A DNA stretch of 64,000 nucleotides from Duganella sp. Root1480D1 (GCF_001427305.1 NZ_LMFZ01000012.1:248001-312000); one strand, 5' to 3'; positions 45,956 to 56,176 are shown, counted from the stretch's first letter. Numbers and translations: made by a program. The notes: generated by a model not told the origin, from the sequence alone.

Positions 45956-47629
45956 TCAAGCAGCCCTTGGGATGGCCGCCAGCAGCGAGCGCGTGTAGGG
46001 ATGGCGCGGGTTGCGATACAGTTCGTCCGAATCGGCCATTTCCACCACCTCGCCCTTGTGCATCACCATCACCTGGTCGGAAATGTACTTCACCACCGAC
46101 AGGTCGTGCGAGATGAAGATATAGGACAGGCCGAATTCATCCTGCAGGTCCTGCAGCAGGTTCAGCACCTGCGCCTGCACCGAAACGTCCAGCGCCGATA
46201 CCGATTCATCGCATACCAGGATTTCCGGCTTCATCGTCAGGCAGCGCGCGATGGCGATGCGCTGCCGCTGGCCGCCGGAAAACTCGTGCGGGTAGCGCTG
46301 GTAAGCCTGCTGCGGCAGCCCTACCCTTTCCAGCAGCGCCAGCGCCATTTGCGTGCGTTCCGCGTCGCTGGCGCCGATCGCATGCAGCCGCATGGGCTCC
46401 AGCAGGATCTGCCCCACCGTGAAGCGCGGATTCAGCGAAGCATAGGGATTCTGGAAAATGATCTGGATGCGGCGCTTGTAGGGCTGGAATTCCCTGGCGC
46501 TCATGGCCAGCAGGTCGCGCCCCTCGAACAGGGCGCTGCCGGCGCTGGCCTGGTGCAAGCGCAGCAAGGTCAGGCCGACGGTCGACTTGCCGCTGCCCGA
46601 TTCGCCCACCACGCCCAGCGTCTTGCCGCGCGCCAGCTTGAACGAGACGCCCTTGACGGCCTGGAACTCGCGCTTGCCGAACAGGCCTTCGCGCAGCCAG
46701 AAGCTCTTTTTCAGCCCCTGCACGTCGAGCACGATCTCATCCCCGGGCGCACTGCCGCGCACGCGCTGCGGCTGCTGCTCGGCGGCGCCGAAACGCCCTT
46801 CCATATAGTCGTTGATCACCGGCAGCCGCTCCGGGCGCGCATCGAGCGAGGGTCGGCAATGCAGCAATGCGCGCGTGTACAGGTCTTTCGGTTCGGCGAA
46901 CACCGCGCGTGCATCGCCGCTTTCGCGCACTTCGCCGTGCCGCATCACGATCACTTCGTCTGCGATCTCCGCCACCAGGCCCAGGTCATGGGTGATGAAC
47001 AGCACCGACATCCGGTGTTTCTTCTGCAGGCCGGCAATCAGCTCCATGATCTGCTTCTGGATCGTGACGTCCAGGGCAGTGGTCGGCTCGTCGGCGATCA
47101 GCAGCTTGGGCTTGCAGGCGATGGCCATGGCGATCATCACGCGCTGTTGCTGGCCACCCGACATCTGGCTCGGATAGGCGTCGATCTTGCTGGACGGATC
47201 GGGGATGCCGACTTCCTCCAGCAGTTCCAGCGTGCGGGCGCGGGCGCTGCGCCGATCCATCCCCATGTGCAGGCGCAGCACCTCGCCGATCTGGGCGCCC
47301 ACCGTAAATACGGGATTCAGCGAAGACATGGGCTCCTGGAAGATCATCGCGATGTCCTTGCCGCACATGGCCTGGCGTGCGGCGGCCGACTGATGCAGCA
47401 CTTCGCGGCCTTCGAACAGCACGCTGCTTTGCGCATCGATCAAGGTCGTCTGCGGCGGCAGCAAGCCCATGACGGCCAGCGAGCTGACCGACTTGCCGCT
47501 GCCCGATTCGCCCACCAGGGCGACCGTGCGGTGCTGCGGGATGTCGAAGGAAATGCCCTTCACCGCTTCGACAGTGTTTTTCTTGTCGGTGCGGAAGCGG
47601 ATGCGCAAGTTGCGGACCTGTAGCAGCAT
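45956..47629 (-). CDS. Peptide ABC transporter, double ATPase subunit (YejF-like)
   Basis: The 557-residue product is two fused Opp/Dpp-type ATPases. The first half has Walker A GESGSGKS near residues 41-48, signature SGGQQQR and LLIADEPT. The second half has GESGSGKS near residue 345, FSGGQRQR and ILVCDESV. Fused ATPases with two permeases but no binding protein beside them resemble YejF of the YejABEF oligopeptide/microcin C importer. It sits two bases after the permease gene and ends the operon. Confidence 0.92.
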   Translation of the reverse strand: MLLQVRNLRIRFRTDKKNTVEAVKGISFDIPQHRTVALVGESGSGKSVSSLAVMGLLPPQTTLIDAQSSVLFEGREVLHQSAAARQAMCGKDIAMIFQEPMSSLNPVFTVGAQIGEVLRLHMGMDRRSARARTLELLEEVGIPDPSSKIDAYPSQMSGGQQQRVMIAMAIACKPKLLIADEPTTALDVTIQKQIMELIAGLQKKHRMSVLFITHDLGLVAEIADEVIVMRHGEVRESGDARAVFAEPKDLYTRALLHCRPSLDARPERLPVINDYMEGRFGAAEQQPQRVRGSAPGDEIVLDVQGLKKSFWLREGLFGKREFQAVKGVSFKLARGKTLGVVGESGSGKSTVGLTLLRLHQASAGSALFEGRDLLAMSAREFQPYKRRIQIIFQNPYASLNPRFTVGQILLEPMRLHAIGASDAERTQMALALLERVGLPQQAYQRYPHEFSGGQRQRIAIARCLTMKPEILVCDESVSALDVSVQAQVLNLLQDLQDEFGLSYIFISHDLSVVKYISDQVMVMHKGEVVEMADSDELYRNPRHPYTRSLLAAIPRAA

Positions 47630-47630
47630 G

Positions 47631-48662
47631 TCATTTCACCTTGGGGTCGAGCGCGTCGCGCAGTGCGTCGGCAAACAGGGAGAAGGCCGTCACCAGCAAG
47701 GCCATGGCACTGGCAGCTGCAGTCAATTGCCACCATTTGCCGAGGATCAGTTCATTCTGCGACTCGTTCAGCATCGAGCCCCAGCTCACCACGCCGACCG
47801 GCACGCCAAAACCGAGGAAGGACAGGATCACCTCGGCCTTGATGAAGCCGACCACCAGGATCGACACCTGCACCAGGGCCACGTGGCTGACATTCGGGAA
47901 GATGTGGCTGAACATCTTGCGCCAGGCCGAGGCGCCGATGGCATCGGCTGCCATCACGTATTCGCGCGCCTTGTGCTTGATGTATTCGGCGCGGATCAGG
48001 CGGTAAGGCCCGGTCCAGCCGGTCAGCCCGAGGATCAGGACGATGGTCAGCACCCCTTTCTGCTGCAATACCGCGGCCACGGTCAGGATCATCAGGATCG
48101 ACGGAATCGAAGTGAACACGTTGTAGAACCAGTTGAAGAAATCGTCGACCGGCCCGCCGTAGAAGCCGGAAACGGCGCCGAACAGCGTGCCCAGTCCCAC
48201 TGCCAGCGTGGCCGCAGCCAGCCCGACCACGATCGAGGTTTCGCCGCCCTTGATGGTTTTCTTGATGATGTCATGGCCCCATTTGTCGGCGCCGAACGGC
48301 AGGCTTGGCGCCCGCTCGGCAACCGGCTCGGCGACGGCCTTGCCAAGAGTGGCGCGCAGCGCGCGCAAGTCGTCGGCCAGGGGATCGAACTCGTTGGCCG
48401 GCGGCGCGACAGTGCTGGTGGCGCCCGGCACAGCCGGCGCGCCAGCAGTCAACTGGGCAGCGGGTGGCGCCGCAAAGGTGGGCGGTGCGTAATTGGCCGC
48501 GACTTCTTCTTCCCAGTCGGCGGCCACGATCCCGCTGGCCGAAGCCGCAAGCAGCAGTAGGAAGGCCGCCACCACCGCCAGCGCCGCCATGGCCAAGCGG
48601 TCCGCCCGCAGGCGGCGCCAGGCCAGGGTCCACAGGCCGGCCGAGTCATGAATTGCATGCAT
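47631..48662 (-). CDS. Peptide ABC transporter permease (YejE-like)
   Basis: The 343-residue inner-membrane permease has an N-terminal TM, a long periplasmic loop (about residues 55-130), then the DppC-type permease core. The EAA loop region reads EYVMAADAIGASAWRKMFSHIFPN. This size and loop resemble YejE more than DppC. It forms a heterodimer with the next permease. The gene begins nine bases after the stop of the YejB-like gene. Confidence 0.9.
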   Translation of the reverse strand: MHAIHDSAGLWTLAWRRLRADRLAMAALAVVAAFLLLLAASASGIVAADWEEEVAANYAPPTFAAPPAAQLTAGAPAVPGATSTVAPPANEFDPLADDLRALRATLGKAVAEPVAERAPSLPFGADKWGHDIIKKTIKGGETSIVVGLAAATLAVGLGTLFGAVSGFYGGPVDDFFNWFYNVFTSIPSILMILTVAAVLQQKGVLTIVLILGLTGWTGPYRLIRAEYIKHKAREYVMAADAIGASAWRKMFSHIFPNVSHVALVQVSILVVGFIKAEVILSFLGFGVPVGVVSWGSMLNESQNELILGKWWQLTAAASAMALLVTAFSLFADALRDALDPKVK

Positions 48663-48671
48663 GCGCTGTCC

Positions 48672-49607
48672 TTACTTGAGCTGTACGCGCGGATCGACAG
48701 CCTGGTACAGCAAATCGGTCAGCAGGTTGAATACCATGGTGGCCACGGCAACGTAGACGGTAATCGCCTTGATGACGGGGAAATCGGAACGCTCCACCGC
48801 CAGGATCACCTCGCGCCCGATGCCCGGGATGCCGAAGAAGCGCTCCAGCAGGAAGGCCCCGATCAGCATGGCCGGCAAGTTCGCCATCACATGGGTAATG
48901 ATCGGGATCGCCGCATTGCGCAACACATGCACCCACATCACGCGCCGCTCCGGCAAGCCCTTGGCGCGCGCCGTGCGCACATAATCCTGGCCCACCTCGT
49001 CCAGCACGAAGCTGCGGTACAGGCGCAAGGTCGGCGCCAGCGAGACGGCCAGCCCGATCAGGATCGGCAGCGCCGCAAACCGCAGGTTTTCCAGCAAGCC
49101 CTGGCCCCAGCCCTGCACCGGGAACCAGCCGGCCTTATATGCCAGCCAGTATTGGAACACGATGATGTAGACCAGGATGGAAATGGACATGCCCACCGTG
49201 CAAGCGACCATCACGGCGCGGTCGGTCAGCGAACCGCGCACAAAGGCCACCGCCAGCGCCAGCGCAATGCCAAGCACGGTTTCCAGTAAGGTCAGCGGCA
49301 CCAGCACCGTCAGCGAAGGACCGAGGCGCGAAGTGATGATGTCCGAAACCGCCTCGCCGGTGGCCCAGCTCTGGCCGAAATCGAAGGTGGCGATCTGCTT
49401 CAGGAAAATGCCCAACTGCACGTACCAGGGCTGGTCGACGCCGAGCTGGCGCCGGATATTGTCGATGCTGGCCGCATCCGACATTTTGCCGGCCAGGATA
49501 AAAGCCGGGTCGCCACCGACCCAGTTAAACAATACGAACACCAGCAACACCACACCCAGCATGGTGGGCAGCATTTGCCACAGGCGGCGCAATATATAAG
49601 AAGCCAT
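48672..49607 (-). CDS. Peptide ABC transporter permease (YejB/DppB-like)
   Basis: The 311-residue product has a TM at its very N-terminus (RRLWQMLPTMLGVVLLVFVLF), a periplasmic domain and the DppB-type core, with the EAA loop QDYVRTARAKGLPERRVMWVHVLRN. It is the first gene of the three-gene operon. No periplasmic substrate-binding protein precedes it in this window. The operon shares its upstream region with a TonB-dependent receptor transcribed in the other direction. Confidence 0.92.
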   Translation of the reverse strand: MASYILRRLWQMLPTMLGVVLLVFVLFNWVGGDPAFILAGKMSDAASIDNIRRQLGVDQPWYVQLGIFLKQIATFDFGQSWATGEAVSDIITSRLGPSLTVLVPLTLLETVLGIALALAVAFVRGSLTDRAVMVACTVGMSISILVYIIVFQYWLAYKAGWFPVQGWGQGLLENLRFAALPILIGLAVSLAPTLRLYRSFVLDEVGQDYVRTARAKGLPERRVMWVHVLRNAAIPIITHVMANLPAMLIGAFLLERFFGIPGIGREVILAVERSDFPVIKAITVYVAVATMVFNLLTDLLYQAVDPRVQLK

Positions 49608-49994
49608 GGATGGGTTTCAGCAAGAATTGGCCGTAACAATAGCGCAAAACTGTCTCAAGAAAAACTTCCAACGCCCACCAGGGCTCTTCACGGCTTGTGT
49701 ACACAAGCCAGATGTTTCAAAACAGTTACAAAACAAAAGATACAGCAACAAATAGTCTTCATTTTGACCGCCAATCCGCTGGCAAAATCCGCCAACCTCT
49801 CGCAAATAGCACTCATCTCGCGCAACCGCCTCCTTTAATAATAAAGACTTCTTGTTGCGCTTTCGTAACAGCTTGTGTCGTTTTGTTTCAAAAAGATTGC
49901 AAGCAAAGAATACTTGCAAGAGAGTACTAACAACCTATTGCTAGGTTTTGCGCAAATGCAAAGAACAGTTCACCTTCTGGGAGATCAGAGAATT
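49608..49994. other. Divergent control region between the ABC operon and a TonB receptor
   Basis: This AT-rich 387-base region holds no convincing gene. It contains an 18-bp perfect palindrome at 49692-49709, listed separately, and a leader of the receptor gene ending in GGGAGA upstream of the ATG. I could not pick a single clear -35/-10 pair. Confidence 0.6.
49692..49709. promoter_or_regulatory. 18-bp perfect palindrome, candidate operator
   Basis: GGCTTGTGTACACAAGCC is identical to its reverse complement. It lies 85 bases upstream of the YejB-like ATG, between two divergently transcribed uptake units. Dyads with a TTGTGTACACAA core are the kind of site bound by dimeric regulators such as GntR-type repressors. 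Confidence 0.6.
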
Positions 49995-52886
49995 ATGATG
50001 AAAGAGAACACCCTGTCGCATGCAATTCGCCTGGCGTGCGCCAGCGGTTTGCTGGCAGCCGGAGTCTGTGCACCAGTTTTCGCCCAGCAAACCGACGCGC
50101 CTATCCAGCGCGTTGAAATTACCGGTTCCTCGATTAAGCGCATCGCCCAAGAGGGCTCGCTGCCGATCCAGACCCTGAGCCGCAAGGATATCGAGCAGAC
50201 CGGCGTGAAAAACGTCGCCGACCTGATCGCCATCCTGCCGTCCATGCAGGGCATGATCACCTCGTCCGCATCCATCAACGGCGGCGGGGGCGGCGTGCAA
50301 AGCGCGTCGATCCACTCGATCGGCACCGACTACACCCTGGTACTGTTGAACGGCAAGCGCATGGCGCCATACGGCACCGGCAGCGCAGTCAACCTGGCAT
50401 CGATTCCGCTGGCAGCAGTCGAAAAGGTCGAAATCCTGACCGACGGCGCCTCCACCCTGTACGGCTCGGACGCCATCGCCGGCGTGGTCAACTTCATCCT
50501 GAAAAAGAACCAGAGCGACCTGAACATCGACCTGACCTACAACCGCCCGCAACACAAGGGCGGCCAGAGCGCCAACATCTCGATCACCAAAGGCTTCGGC
50601 GACCTGCAGCAAGACGGCTTCAATGTAATGCTGGCTTATAGCCACGACCAGGCCAAGGCATTGAACGCCGAGCAGCGCGAGTTCGCCAACTCCGGCGTGC
50701 GCAAGTTCTCCATGGGCGGCAAGCAGTACGCGACCTGGCAAAACTCGATCAACTCGATCCCGGCCAATGCGGAAGTGGTCGACAGCGCCGGCAACGACGT
50801 CGCCTTCTCGCCTGACCTGGTCAACAATGGCAAGTGCAGCGGCCCGAATACTTTTGCGCGTGGCGGCGTCTGCCGTTACGACTACGCGGCAACCGTCGAA
50901 CTGCTGCCTGAATTGAAGCGTGACAGCCTGTTCACTTCCGGCACGCTGAAAATCTCCGACAAGACCCGCCTGAGCGGTGAATTCGTCTACTCCAAGTTCA
51001 CCAGCACCGCGCGCTACGCCGCGCCGGCGCAGCCGCTGACCACCATGAGCACCGACCCGATCAGCGGCGTGAAGACCGTCAGCCCGGTCTACATCGTGCC
51101 TTACCAGAAGTCGGTGGAACCGCTGCTGGCTGGCCAGGGCATCGATCCGAACCAGGTCACCGACGCCTGGCTGTACTTCCGCGCACGCGACGCGGGCGGC
51201 CGTGCCGACGACTGGGGCACCAAGGCGCTGCACTTCTCGGCAGCCCTGGATTCGGAAATTGCCGACTGGGCCGTCAACGCGACTTACACCCACTCCGAAA
51301 ACAAGCAGACCGATGATGCGGCTGGCGGCTACATGAGCGGCGACAAGTTCGAAGCCCTGGTCAAGTCCGGCGCCTACAACCCTTACATCATGAACCCGAA
51401 CGCCAGCGCCATCCTGGCGCCGGCCGTGCTGAACGAAAACCTGGAAACCCAGAAGTCCAAGCTGGACGTGTTCAGCGCCCACGCTTCGCGCGAACTGTTC
51501 GCCATGGGCGGCGGTAACGCCGCGCTGGGCATGGGTGCCGACTACACCATCCAGCGCTACATCGATACCCCAAGCCGGATCCTGATGGGCCCAGGCCCAG
51601 GCAACCCGGGCTGGACCGACACCGTGATCGGCGGCGGCACCGGCTCGCAGCCGCTGGACGCCAAGCGAAATAACTGGGGTGCGTTCGCCGAACTGGTGAT
51701 GCCAGTGATGAAGGAACTGGAAGTGACGGCGGCTACCCGTTACGACAGCTTCGACGCGGTCGACAAGCGCAACACCAGCTACGACGTGAACGGCAATGCC
51801 TCGCCAGCCGGCAAACAGGGCACCGACGTATCGAAGGCCACCTACAAGCTGTCCGCAAAGTGGCAGCCTTCGCGCCAGTTCATGCTGCGCAGCTCCTACG
51901 GCACCGGCTTCAAGGCGCCGACCATGAACAACATCTCGGATCCCCTGAAGAACGGCGGCTCGTCCAACTTCTTCGACTGCCCGATCAAGACCGCAACCGA
52001 CCCGCGCTTCCCGTACTGCCGCGGCGTGCAGGAATACGGCTTGCTGACCGTGGGTAACCCAAGCACCGGCGCCGATGCGCTGAAGCCGGAAACCTCGAAG
52101 CAGGCGACCCTCGGCATGCGCCTGGAGCCAATGGACTCGCTGTCGCTGGGCGTGGACTTCTGGGATGTGAAGCTGAAGAACCAGATCCAGAAGCTGTCGC
52201 AGGACATGCTGTTCCGCACCCCTGCCCTGGCCGACAAATACGCCACCATCTACTACGACCCGATCCAGAAATCGAAGGTCCTGGTAATGACCCAGTCGCC
52301 GCTGAACCTGGCCAGCTCGCATTACCGCGGTGTCGATTTCGATGCCACCTTCCGCAACAGCACCCCGATCGGCAAGCTGACCACCAACTGGTCCGCCACC
52401 TACATGCTGAAGGCGGAAAAAACGGTCCCAACGGCCGACGGCAGCAACAAGACCGAAAGCAGCATCGGGCGCTTCGACTCGTATGACGACGTGACCTTCC
52501 GCTGGATCTCGCGCCTGGTGTTCTCGCTGAAGTCGTCCGAGCAGTGGGCCAACTCGCTGACCGTGAACTACAAGTCCAGCTACGCCGACAAGGAATATGT
52601 GGCAGACGATGGCCGCGTGCGCTCGGTCAACGCCGACGGCACCCTGGGCGGCTACGTCGACCTGAAGGGCCACAAGGTCAAGGAATACTACACCGTCGAC
52701 TGGCAGTCGAAGTTCAACTTCAACCAGAACTGGTCGGTCACCGGCGGTATCCGCAACCTGCTGGACAAGGATCCTCCTCTGTCGATCCGCGATACCGGCG
52801 GCGGCAACCAGGTTGGCTACGACGGTCGCTACGCCGACCCGCTGGGCCGTACCTTCTACCTGACCGCCAGCTACAAGTTCAAGTAA
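49995..52886 (+). CDS. TonB-dependent outer-membrane receptor 1
   Basis: The 963-residue product has a signal peptide (ending APVFA), then IQRVEITGSSIKR, likely containing the TonB box. A plug domain follows (ADLIAILPSMQG, TLVLLNGKRM, VEKVEILTDGASTLYGSDAIAGVVNFIL), and then a 22-strand barrel ending in YKFK. Such large, Gly-rich receptors in this group import peptides, sugars or other substrates besides siderophores. It faces the YejBEF-like importer across a shared control region. I start at ATG 49995. A long upstream open frame lacks a signal peptide at its beginning. Confidence 0.94.
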   Translation: MMKENTLSHAIRLACASGLLAAGVCAPVFAQQTDAPIQRVEITGSSIKRIAQEGSLPIQTLSRKDIEQTGVKNVADLIAILPSMQGMITSSASINGGGGGVQSASIHSIGTDYTLVLLNGKRMAPYGTGSAVNLASIPLAAVEKVEILTDGASTLYGSDAIAGVVNFILKKNQSDLNIDLTYNRPQHKGGQSANISITKGFGDLQQDGFNVMLAYSHDQAKALNAEQREFANSGVRKFSMGGKQYATWQNSINSIPANAEVVDSAGNDVAFSPDLVNNGKCSGPNTFARGGVCRYDYAATVELLPELKRDSLFTSGTLKISDKTRLSGEFVYSKFTSTARYAAPAQPLTTMSTDPISGVKTVSPVYIVPYQKSVEPLLAGQGIDPNQVTDAWLYFRARDAGGRADDWGTKALHFSAALDSEIADWAVNATYTHSENKQTDDAAGGYMSGDKFEALVKSGAYNPYIMNPNASAILAPAVLNENLETQKSKLDVFSAHASRELFAMGGGNAALGMGADYTIQRYIDTPSRILMGPGPGNPGWTDTVIGGGTGSQPLDAKRNNWGAFAELVMPVMKELEVTAATRYDSFDAVDKRNTSYDVNGNASPAGKQGTDVSKATYKLSAKWQPSRQFMLRSSYGTGFKAPTMNNISDPLKNGGSSNFFDCPIKTATDPRFPYCRGVQEYGLLTVGNPSTGADALKPETSKQATLGMRLEPMDSLSLGVDFWDVKLKNQIQKLSQDMLFRTPALADKYATIYYDPIQKSKVLVMTQSPLNLASSHYRGVDFDATFRNSTPIGKLTTNWSATYMLKAEKTVPTADGSNKTESSIGRFDSYDDVTFRWISRLVFSLKSSEQWANSLTVNYKSSYADKEYVADDGRVRSVNADGTLGGYVDLKGHKVKEYYTVDWQSKFNFNQNWSVTGGIRNLLDKDPPLSIRDTGGGNQVGYDGRYADPLGRTFYLTASYKFK

Positions 52887-52917
52887 TCCAGCTTTTACTT
52901 TCAGTAGTACTCCCGCT

Positions 52918-52948
52918 CCCCGCCTGCGCAAGCTGGCGGGGATTTTTT
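52918..52948 (+). terminator. Terminator after TonB receptor 1
   Basis: CCCCGCC (52918-52924) pairs with GGCGGGG (52935-52941), followed by ATTTTTT. Confidence 0.9.
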
Positions 52949-53181
52949 CGCCGCCGCCGAAAGCACAGAATTAACGTTTTTAAAAGTTTTGTAGCAAAAT
53001 CGGCACACTTCTCAAGTCATCACAAAGCTGCATTGAAGCAAGTTTCCCTTCTTAATCTTTTTGCGGAAAAGTCCCGTTCTCCGGCCTATATCGCGCAAAT
53101 TCATCCATTTAATTAACTTTCAAATATGAATAAACGCGCACAACCGGCAAGTTGTCTGGACTACTTCAGGATGACTTTCGA

Positions 53182-53211
53182 TTGACATCCTTTGCCGATG
53201 AATGATTTGAT
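53182..53211 (+). promoter_or_regulatory. Possible promoter of TonB receptor 2
   Basis: A perfect -35 TTGACA (53182-53187) and a moderate -10 TTTGAT (53206-53211) are 18 bases apart, in a 372-base AT-rich gap (52949-53320) that has no other gene I can support. The leader would be about 100 bases. Confidence 0.4.
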
Positions 53212-53320
53212 AAGCGCGGGCGAAAAGCAGTCACACAAGTTGCGCTGGTTTTCGTCAAAAAAAAGATTAAGGGTCGGAGACGATCTTAAACAGTTTGTAA
53301 TTCTTGGGAGTAACAAAGAT

Positions 53321-56110
53321 ATGTTGAAGGAAACCATCCTGTCTCGCTCGGTTCGCGTAATTTGCGCCGGTGGCCTGGCACTGGGCATGCAAGCTGCTGT
53401 TGCACAGTCCGCTGACCAGCCTATCCAACGCGTGGAGATCACCGGTTCGTCGATCAAACGTGTGGACGCTGAAACCGCACTGCCAGTGCAAGTGCTGACC
53501 AAGGCCGAAATCACCCGTACCGGCGCAACCAGCACCCAGGAACTGCTGAACAGCGTGTCGGCCCTGTCCACCGCCGGCGGCACGTCGAATGCTACTGGCG
53601 CCGGCAGCTCCACCTACGGCCTGTCGACGATTTCGCTGCGCGGCCTCGGTGAAGACCGCACCCTGGTGCTGGTCAACGGCCGTCGCCTGGCAGCTTTCGC
53701 TGGCGGTGGCGGTGCAGCCGTCAACGTTAACGTGATCCCTCTGGCTGCAATCGAACGCGTTGAAGTGCTGAAAGACGGCGCATCCGGCGTGTACGGTTCC
53801 GATGCGGTTGCAGGCGTGGTTAACTTTATCCTGAGCAAGAACTTCGAAGGTCTGGAACTCGGCGCCGGTTACGGCACCCCGACCCGCGACGGTGGCGGCC
53901 AGAACAACAAATTCTCCCTGACTGCCGGTTTCGGCAACATGGAAGAGTCGGGCTATTCCGCTGTCATTTCCATGTCGGTGGAAAAAGAGCGTGCCCTGTT
54001 CGGTTCTGAGCGTGGCTTCTCCAGCAGCGGCGTGCGCGAGCCATACTTCGTCAACGGTGCGACCGGCCACGGCAACATCGAGGGCGGCATTGATCCGACC
54101 AAGACCTATCCTGACGAACGTATTCCAGGCTTCGGCAACAGCCCAGGCACCGGCTACGGCAATCCGCTGGCCGCTTCCGGCAAGTGCGCCGACATCAATA
54201 TGTTCAAGAACCCGACCAACACGACCAAAGGCGCTCCGTATTGCACCTTTGACAGTGCGTCGTTCGTCGGTCTGACCCCTAAGCGCGAACTGCATAACCT
54301 GACCGGTAACTTCGGCTACAAGATCAACGAGAATCACCAGCTGTTCGCCGATATGCTGTACTCGGAAAGCAGTGTGACCCAGCGCTTCCAAGGCAGCCCG
54401 CTGCGCCGCTCCTTCCTGGAATCCGACGCTGAGTTCGCAAATCAAAACGTTGAACCGGCACTGCTGCTGTACCCAAGCAACCCTGCTTACCAGACCGTTG
54501 CCGTGCCTTACCTGAACAGCCTGGGCGGTGCCGCAGCAGCGCTGATCGGCCAGCCACTGGCGATCACCAGCCGCGTGTTCGACTTCGGCCCACGTACCAG
54601 CCTGGACAAGGCACGCCAGTCGCGCCTGGTCATCGGCGCCAAGGGCACCGTGGCAGGCCAGGACTACGAAGTAGCCCTGACCCAGAACGAATCGAAGCTG
54701 CACGGCGCCGTTCCAGATGGCTACTTCTCGCAAGTGGCATACGCCAAGATCATCAACGATCCGACCAACAACTGGAACCCATGGGCACCAGGCGCGGTTC
54801 AGACCGGCGCGCTGGCAAGCAAGCTGCAGCAGGCCAAGTACACCGGCGACACCCTGAACGCCAAGTCCAAGTCGACCCTGTTTGATGCCAAGATCAACGG
54901 CGAACTGCCGACCTTCGCAGGCATTACCGGCCAGTATGCTGTGGGCGGCCAGTATCGTGACGAAAAATACGTGACCACCCCAAGCCCGGCACTGGAATCT
55001 GGTGACATCGCTGGCCTGGGCGGCAGCGTGCCTCCAGTCGACCGTTCGCGCAAGATCAAGTCGCTGTTCGGCGAAACCAACTTCCCTCTGCTGAAGACCC
55101 TGGAAGTTGGCGCGGCTGTGCGTTACGACAACTACAACGACGTCGGCAGCAGCACCAACTACAAGGCCAATATGCGTTGGCAGCCTGTGAAGGCAGTGCT
55201 GGTACGTGCTTCCCTGGGTTCGGGCTTCCGCGCTCCAACCCTGACCGACCTGTGGACCCCACAGAGCCTGGGCACCTCGGCAGCCTTCGACGATCCGGCA
55301 ACCGGCCAGACCGACCTGCAGGTTAATGCCCTGAGCGGTGGTAATCCGAACCTGAAGCCAGAAGAGTCCCGCCAGCAGTCCGTGGGCCTGGTGCTGTCGC
55401 CGATCAACAACCTGACCGTCGGCCTGGACTGGTTCCATGTGAAAGTGACCAACATCCTGTCGACTCCATCGGCACAGGAAGTGGTGTCCGGCTTCCGCAA
55501 GGGTGACCCAACCTACGCTGGACTGGTCACGCTGAATGGCAATGACGTGGATCGCATCATTACTACCCTGGCCAACAACGGCAATGCCGACGTGAAGGGT
55601 ATCGATGTATTCGCCCAGTATCGTCAGAACACTTCCATTGGCCGCTTCGACGTAGCACTGAACGGCACCTACATGGATAAGTATGACCAGACCAGCCCAG
55701 GCGGTGTGATTTCGCAGAAAGTGGGTACCCTGGTTGACAGCGCTGGCAACCCAGTGCTGGATGCGGACAACGGCGGCGTCGTGCTGAAGTGGAAACACGC
55801 CCTGTCGGCCACCTGGAGCCAAGGTCCATGGGCAGTCACCCTGACCCAGAACTTCACCAAGCGCTATGAAGCCGGCCACGACCTCAATGACGAGCGTACC
55901 TTCATTCCTTCCTACTCGCTGTACGACCTGAACGTGAACTGGAAGGCCTGGAAGACGCTGGTGCTGAATGCTGGCGTGCGTAACCTGTTCAACAAGGATC
56001 CAGCCATCTTCGTGCCTGTGTCCAACCAGTTCCAGAACGGTTACGACATTTCCCAGTACGACCCACGCGCACGCGTTGTGTACGTATCGGCTAACTACAC
56101 CTTCAAGTAA
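53321..56110 (+). CDS. TonB-dependent outer-membrane receptor 2
   Basis: The 929-residue product has a signal peptide (ending MQAAVA), the segment IQRVEITGSSIKR, a plug domain (ISLRGLGEDRTLVLVNGRRLAAF, IERVEVLKDGASGVYGSDAVAGVVNF) and a barrel ending YVSANYTFK. It is about as long as receptor 1 and clearly related. Codon use here is slightly less GC-biased than in receptors 1 and 3, perhaps reflecting high expression. ATG 53321 has GGGAG upstream. The frame is open 129 bases further up but encodes no signal peptide there. Confidence 0.94.
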   Translation: MLKETILSRSVRVICAGGLALGMQAAVAQSADQPIQRVEITGSSIKRVDAETALPVQVLTKAEITRTGATSTQELLNSVSALSTAGGTSNATGAGSSTYGLSTISLRGLGEDRTLVLVNGRRLAAFAGGGGAAVNVNVIPLAAIERVEVLKDGASGVYGSDAVAGVVNFILSKNFEGLELGAGYGTPTRDGGGQNNKFSLTAGFGNMEESGYSAVISMSVEKERALFGSERGFSSSGVREPYFVNGATGHGNIEGGIDPTKTYPDERIPGFGNSPGTGYGNPLAASGKCADINMFKNPTNTTKGAPYCTFDSASFVGLTPKRELHNLTGNFGYKINENHQLFADMLYSESSVTQRFQGSPLRRSFLESDAEFANQNVEPALLLYPSNPAYQTVAVPYLNSLGGAAAALIGQPLAITSRVFDFGPRTSLDKARQSRLVIGAKGTVAGQDYEVALTQNESKLHGAVPDGYFSQVAYAKIINDPTNNWNPWAPGAVQTGALASKLQQAKYTGDTLNAKSKSTLFDAKINGELPTFAGITGQYAVGGQYRDEKYVTTPSPALESGDIAGLGGSVPPVDRSRKIKSLFGETNFPLLKTLEVGAAVRYDNYNDVGSSTNYKANMRWQPVKAVLVRASLGSGFRAPTLTDLWTPQSLGTSAAFDDPATGQTDLQVNALSGGNPNLKPEESRQQSVGLVLSPINNLTVGLDWFHVKVTNILSTPSAQEVVSGFRKGDPTYAGLVTLNGNDVDRIITTLANNGNADVKGIDVFAQYRQNTSIGRFDVALNGTYMDKYDQTSPGGVISQKVGTLVDSAGNPVLDADNGGVVLKWKHALSATWSQGPWAVTLTQNFTKRYEAGHDLNDERTFIPSYSLYDLNVNWKAWKTLVLNAGVRNLFNKDPAIFVPVSNQFQNGYDISQYDPRARVVYVSANYTFK

Positions 56111-56130
56111 TCCTTTCGGGGCTTGAAATA

Positions 56131-56160
56131 AAAAACCCGCCGTGAGGCGGGTTTTTTTTT
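56131..56160. terminator. Bidirectional terminator between TonB receptor 2 and DAHP synthase
   Basis: AAAAACCCGCC (56131-56141), loop GTGA, then GGCGGGTTTTT (56146-56156) and more T. The A run on the left lets it work for the convergent aro gene as well. Confidence 0.9.
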
Positions 56161-56176
56161 TCTGCTGCCGGATTGC

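Noticed and set aside
49941-52931. A 996-codon open frame antisense to TonB receptor 1 (and similar long antisense frames at 53267-55879 and 57564-59705)
   Set aside because: They mirror the codon structure of real receptor genes on the other strand. The products are low-quality His/Val/Gly-rich sequences with no domain.
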